This document shows, piece after piece, positions 15,916 through 18,300 of a stretch of DNA of 18,300 bases. Source of the stretch: DASQDN01 sp035630195 (GTDB lineage: Bacteria; Acidobacteriota; Terriglobia; Bryobacterales; Bryobacteraceae); the NCBI GenBank assembly GCA_035630195.1, contig DASQLD010000373.1:1-18300 (forward strand), read 5' to 3'. The notes beneath the pieces were generated by a model that ran no database searches, had not been told where the DNA came from, and worked only from the letters and a program-made list of their open reading frames with translations. The translations under genes were made by a program, and so were the position numbers. The stretch's first letter is position 1. Each line of letters opens with the position of its first letter.

Positions 15916-16050
15916 ATGCCAAGAGCGATTCCTGAGCACGATCGTTTCCTTCAACCGCGAAACACAACCGTTGGCGATGAGCTAATCGCTCGCATCGACA
16001 AAACGAACAGAGTCGGCGCCACAGCCCAGTCGGTGAGCATTGCGTGGTGA
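15916..16050 (+). pseudogene. Possible aldo/keto reductase C-terminal fragment
   Basis: A 44-codon open frame with an upstream AAGGA encodes DRFLQPRN, then DELIARIDK and VGATAQSVSIAW before a TGA. This follows the aldo/keto reductase C-terminal pattern 'PRFQPEN...LV.RL..IA...G.TPAQ.ALAWLL'. Directly after the stop, other frames read LLVT and then NAVAVKHVAHVD, loosely like the next AKR segment, which suggests frameshift decay. The N-terminal ~250 residues of the family are absent. The short match makes this tentative; a chance small ORF is possible. Confidence 0.3.
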
Positions 16051-16087
16051 CTGCTGGTCACAGAAGAATGCTGTCGCCGTCAAACAT

Positions 16088-16605
16088 GTTGCTCATGTTG
16101 ATTAAGATATCTGCAATCACCTAGCAGGCCTTGTAGAAACGCCAAACCTTCGCGGGCGGCCCGCTCCAGCACGGTCTCCTCGTCATCGTGCGGTTCCTCT
16201 GAAAGGGTACCTGGTTGTTCATAAATTCTCTCGCGTACACCTCGCGGTGATGTTTCAGACGGACGCGCCAGTATGGGAGGGCCACCGCCTGCATGCGCTC
16301 GCGAATCTCGCCGTCCGGCTGATCTCACGGCGATACTGATTCGGTCGAAGGCGTACATTCCTGCATAGGAAGGATTGCTGAGAATGTCAGCATAGGGTTA
16401 TGACTCAGCCGGTCCCGGCTTCGGCTCCCAATTCGCCAGGAATACCGCGAAATCGTCTTCCCATATAGTCTTTCCAGCCCAGGCCGCAAGGGAAGCACAA
16501 ACCTTGTTCGCTGAACCGGTAGACTACTGCGCGGGCGCTTTCTGTCTCGCGAAAGAGCCTGAACACCAGTGCGCACGCGGACGCGCTTACCGCATTTCGC
16601 AAGAT
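16088..16605 (-). pseudogene. Decayed serine site-specific recombinase (Recombinase/zinc-ribbon region)
   Basis: Successive minus-strand frames carry pieces in the right order of a large serine recombinase. From about 16600 down: ALVFRLFRETESARAVVYRF, SEQGLCFPCGL, then (shifted) LSHNP, then (shifted) LSNPSYAGMYAFDR, then (shifted) NQYRREIS, PDGEIRERMQAV and LPYWRVRLKHHREVY, EFMNNQV, and finally RAAREGLAFLQGLLGDCR. Intact family members read '(V)FRLF.E.GSARAVVR.F.E.GL.FPR', 'LSHNRVLxxLxNPxYAGAYVFGR', 'QYRREI', 'W..F..N...L' and 'REGxALLQGLLxCGRCG'. At least four frame changes are needed and the coding trace ends at the zinc-ribbon start. The N-terminal catalytic resolvase domain with its serine is not present. 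It is a non-functional relic of a mobile element. Confidence 0.75.
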
Positions 16606-17072
16606 AGTCGGTTCGGAACATTGAAAACGAATTCGAGCAATTCGCTGTTATGCGGCATGCCCCAAATTGTGAATGGCGCAAGTTTGAGGTCGGCTTCTAT
16701 ACGTTGAATTAGATCGCTAAGCTCATCTAGTAATCTTCGGGTCGGCCAAGTTGCCAAGTTACCAACGCCAATACAGACGATGGCAGAACACACGGTACAA
16801 CAGCACGGTTCGGGTTTGACTGGTCTAAGCGTTATATTAAACAGATGTTTCCGATTCGTGTAGAGGTGGTGGCCCAGCACTATGACCATGTGGAAACATC
16901 CCACACCAATGACTGCGCACTTGCAGTTTCTCTCCGCTGGACGGTTAGAGTAGCGGCAGAACAGGCTTCCCAACACGAGTCCATAATGGTTTGCCATCCG
17001 GTAGACCCGCCAGAACTCTTTGAGACACGGTTCCCATCTAAGGTTGTGGGATGACATGGGGAGGGGATAGGG
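16606..17072. other. 467-bp stretch with no recognisable gene
   Basis: Open frames exist on both strands here, including a 156-codon minus-strand frame (16587-17057), but none has a recognisable domain or a good start signal. It is more AT-rich near 16690-16860 than the flanking genes. TTGACT followed by TATATT near 16816-16838 has too short a spacer for a standard promoter. Part of it may be unrecognisable sequence of the decayed recombinase element; it also holds the upstream region of the SDR at 17073. Confidence 0.4.
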
Positions 17073-17975
17073 ATGCCTGAGCGTTCACGCGCAGTTTTGG
17101 TGACCGGCGCGTCTCGCGGTTTGGGCCGCGCCATTGCTCTACACGCCGCCTCAGCGGGATTTCGCGTGTGGGCGGGTATCCGAGACCAGGCTGCTGCGAG
17201 TGAGATGATTTCGACCGCACAGAGTAGCGGGTTCGATCTGCGCCCCGTGACTCTGGATGTCACCGATAGAAAAAGCATCCAGGAGGCGTGCTGCGAGATC
17301 GCTGGTACCGATGGGACGCTATACGGCGTGGTAAATAACGCTGGTGTCACCGGGCGCAGCTTCTTTGAGGATTATCCCGAAGAACACGTGCGCAAGGTGT
17401 TCGAGGTGAACCTGTTTGGACCGATGAACGTGATTCGATGCGCACTGCCGTTGCTGCGGGCCAACGGCGGCGGCCGCATCGTAAATATCGGCTCGATCGG
17501 CGGCCGAATTGGTTCGAACAGCGTTGCGCCATACGCGGCTAGCAAGTTTGCGCTCGAAGGCTTCAGCGAATCCCTCGGTATCGAACTCCGCCCTTTCGGA
17601 ATCTACGTTACCGCTATCGCACCGGGCGTTATCAGGACGGATATCTGGGATGAAGAGAGCCGGATCCTTCCCGGAGCCAGAAATCCGCGCAGTCCCTATT
17701 ACCAGTATTTCTGGCGCATGGAGCGCCAAGTGGAACGGCTCGTCTCAAGCAGCACCTTGACGCCCGCAGACGTTGCCCGGCAGGTTGTACACGTTCTGCA
17801 GACGCCCCGCCCGCGCACGAGGTATGTGGTGGGCGGGCGTGCGGCTCTGGTTGTGTTCCTACGAAAGCATCTTCCCGATCGAGTGTTTGAAAGCTTGTAT
17901 TTTGGAGCAATACAACGAATCATGAAGCGTAACCTCGAGGCCGACGGAAATCTGCCCGTACGTCAGGAGAGGTGA
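17073..17975 (+). CDS. Classical short-chain dehydrogenase/reductase
   Basis: 300 residues, about 45 longer than a minimal SDR because of a C-terminal extension. TGASRGLG (11-18), D62, NNAG (88-91), N113, S141 and YAASK (Y154, K158) are all present. PGVIRTDIW follows, and the tail RYVVGGRAALVVFLRKHLPDRVFESLYF resembles retinol/17beta-HSD-type SDRs acting on lipophilic substrates and may associate with membranes. GGAGG at 17060-17064, 8 nt upstream, fixes the ATG at 17073. The next SDR starts one base after its stop, so they form an operon. Expected chemistry is NAD(P)-dependent oxidation or reduction of a lipid hydroxyl or ketone; substrate unknown. Confidence 0.9.
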   Translation: MPERSRAVLVTGASRGLGRAIALHAASAGFRVWAGIRDQAAASEMISTAQSSGFDLRPVTLDVTDRKSIQEACCEIAGTDGTLYGVVNNAGVTGRSFFEDYPEEHVRKVFEVNLFGPMNVIRCALPLLRANGGGRIVNIGSIGGRIGSNSVAPYAASKFALEGFSESLGIELRPFGIYVTAIAPGVIRTDIWDEESRILPGARNPRSPYYQYFWRMERQVERLVSSSTLTPADVARQVVHVLQTPRPRTRYVVGGRAALVVFLRKHLPDRVFESLYFGAIQRIMKRNLEADGNLPVRQER

Positions 17976-17976
17976 A

Positions 17977-18300
17977 ATGAGTGGACGCGACCGGCCAACA
18001 GACAAAGTCACCTTGGTTACCGGAGCGGGCTCCGGAATGGGGATGGAAACGGCGCTTCATCTAGCGTCACGGGGATACCGTGTTTATGGCTCCGTTTGCA
18101 CCGAAGCGGAACAGATCGCTCTTGAAGCGGCCACGCGCGCTCGGAACGTGTCGATCGAAATTCTCCGGTTTGACGTAATGCGTGACGATCAGGTCCGGCC
18201 GGCGATCGATTCGATGATGGCCAACTCCAGACGTATCGATGCCCTCGTGCAATTTGTCGGTATTGGTCTTCGCGGATTTTTCGAAGATCTCGACATTAGC
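17977..18300 (+). CDS. Short-chain dehydrogenase/reductase, 3' truncated by the window end
   Basis: The ATG at 17977 lies one base after the preceding stop codon, with AGGAG at 17965-17969 seven nt upstream; 108 codons are visible without a stop. LVTGAGSGMG (13-22) is the dinucleotide-binding motif and FDVMRDD (65-71) the usual adenine-side Asp-Val. Strikingly, the structural NNAG motif is replaced by QFVG (92-95) in DALVQFVGIGLRGFFED, although the surrounding sequence parallels the upstream SDR (VVNNAGVTGRSFFED). Whether Ser-Tyr-Lys is kept cannot be seen here. Probably a tandem, diverged partner of the SDR at 17073. Confidence 0.88.
   Translation, partial: MSGRDRPTDKVTLVTGAGSGMGMETALHLASRGYRVYGSVCTEAEQIALEAATRARNVSIEILRFDVMRDDQVRPAIDSMMANSRRIDALVQFVGIGLRGFFEDLDIS

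Noticed and set aside
16587..17057. 156-codon minus-strand open frame as a gene
   Set aside because: Cys-rich, no recognisable domain, no ribosome-binding site, and it covers the upstream region of the 17073 SDR; its 3' end lies next to the recombinase relic in another frame.

Overview
The window reads as chromosome of a moderately GC-rich, free-living bacterium. Secreted PD40/TolB-type propeller proteins, a decayed serine recombinase and frequent GTG/TTG starts would fit Acidobacteriota or a similar soil lineage. That is inference only; there is no rRNA or other marker to settle it. No tRNA, rRNA or CRISPR array was seen.

Most of the window is an accessory lipid/glycoconjugate biosynthesis locus with genes on both strands. 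Left part (1-4728, plus strand): the 3' end of a secreted-looking propeller/Fn3-like protein, a GT1-type glycosyltransferase, a GPH-family cation-coupled transporter and a small sulfotransferase, the last two overlapping by 14 nt. Next come a minus-strand secreted PD40 propeller protein and, divergent from it, a 783-residue fusion of an extended SDR with a GULO/ALO-type FAD oxidase.

Centre (8353-13107): a methyltransferase closely resembling mycobacterial Rv2952 (which methylates phthiotriol and phenolphthiotriol lipids), then two diverged PapA5/condensation-type acyltransferases in opposite orientation either side of a FabG-like SDR. The second acyltransferase converges on, and overlaps by 109 bp, an OafA-like membrane acyltransferase. 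That gene ends a minus-strand operon ACP -> KAS III -> acyltransferase-3 (15618 to 12999).

Right part: a 1.45-kb stretch of decayed genes (15619-17072), including a clear frameshifted serine recombinase remnant and weaker traces of an aldo/keto reductase and an acyltransferase-3. Two tandem plus-strand SDRs follow, the second cut by the window edge.

Working model (inference): KAS III with the stand-alone ACP makes a short beta-ketoacyl-ACP, SDRs reduce it, and the soluble and membrane acyltransferases move acyl groups onto a lipid or glycan. That acceptor may also be glycosylated, O-methylated, sulfated and oxidised at a ring or sugar hydroxyl. The enzyme set recalls mycobacterial phenolic glycolipid and sulfolipid pathways, but no polyketide synthase lies in the window, so the product is unknown.
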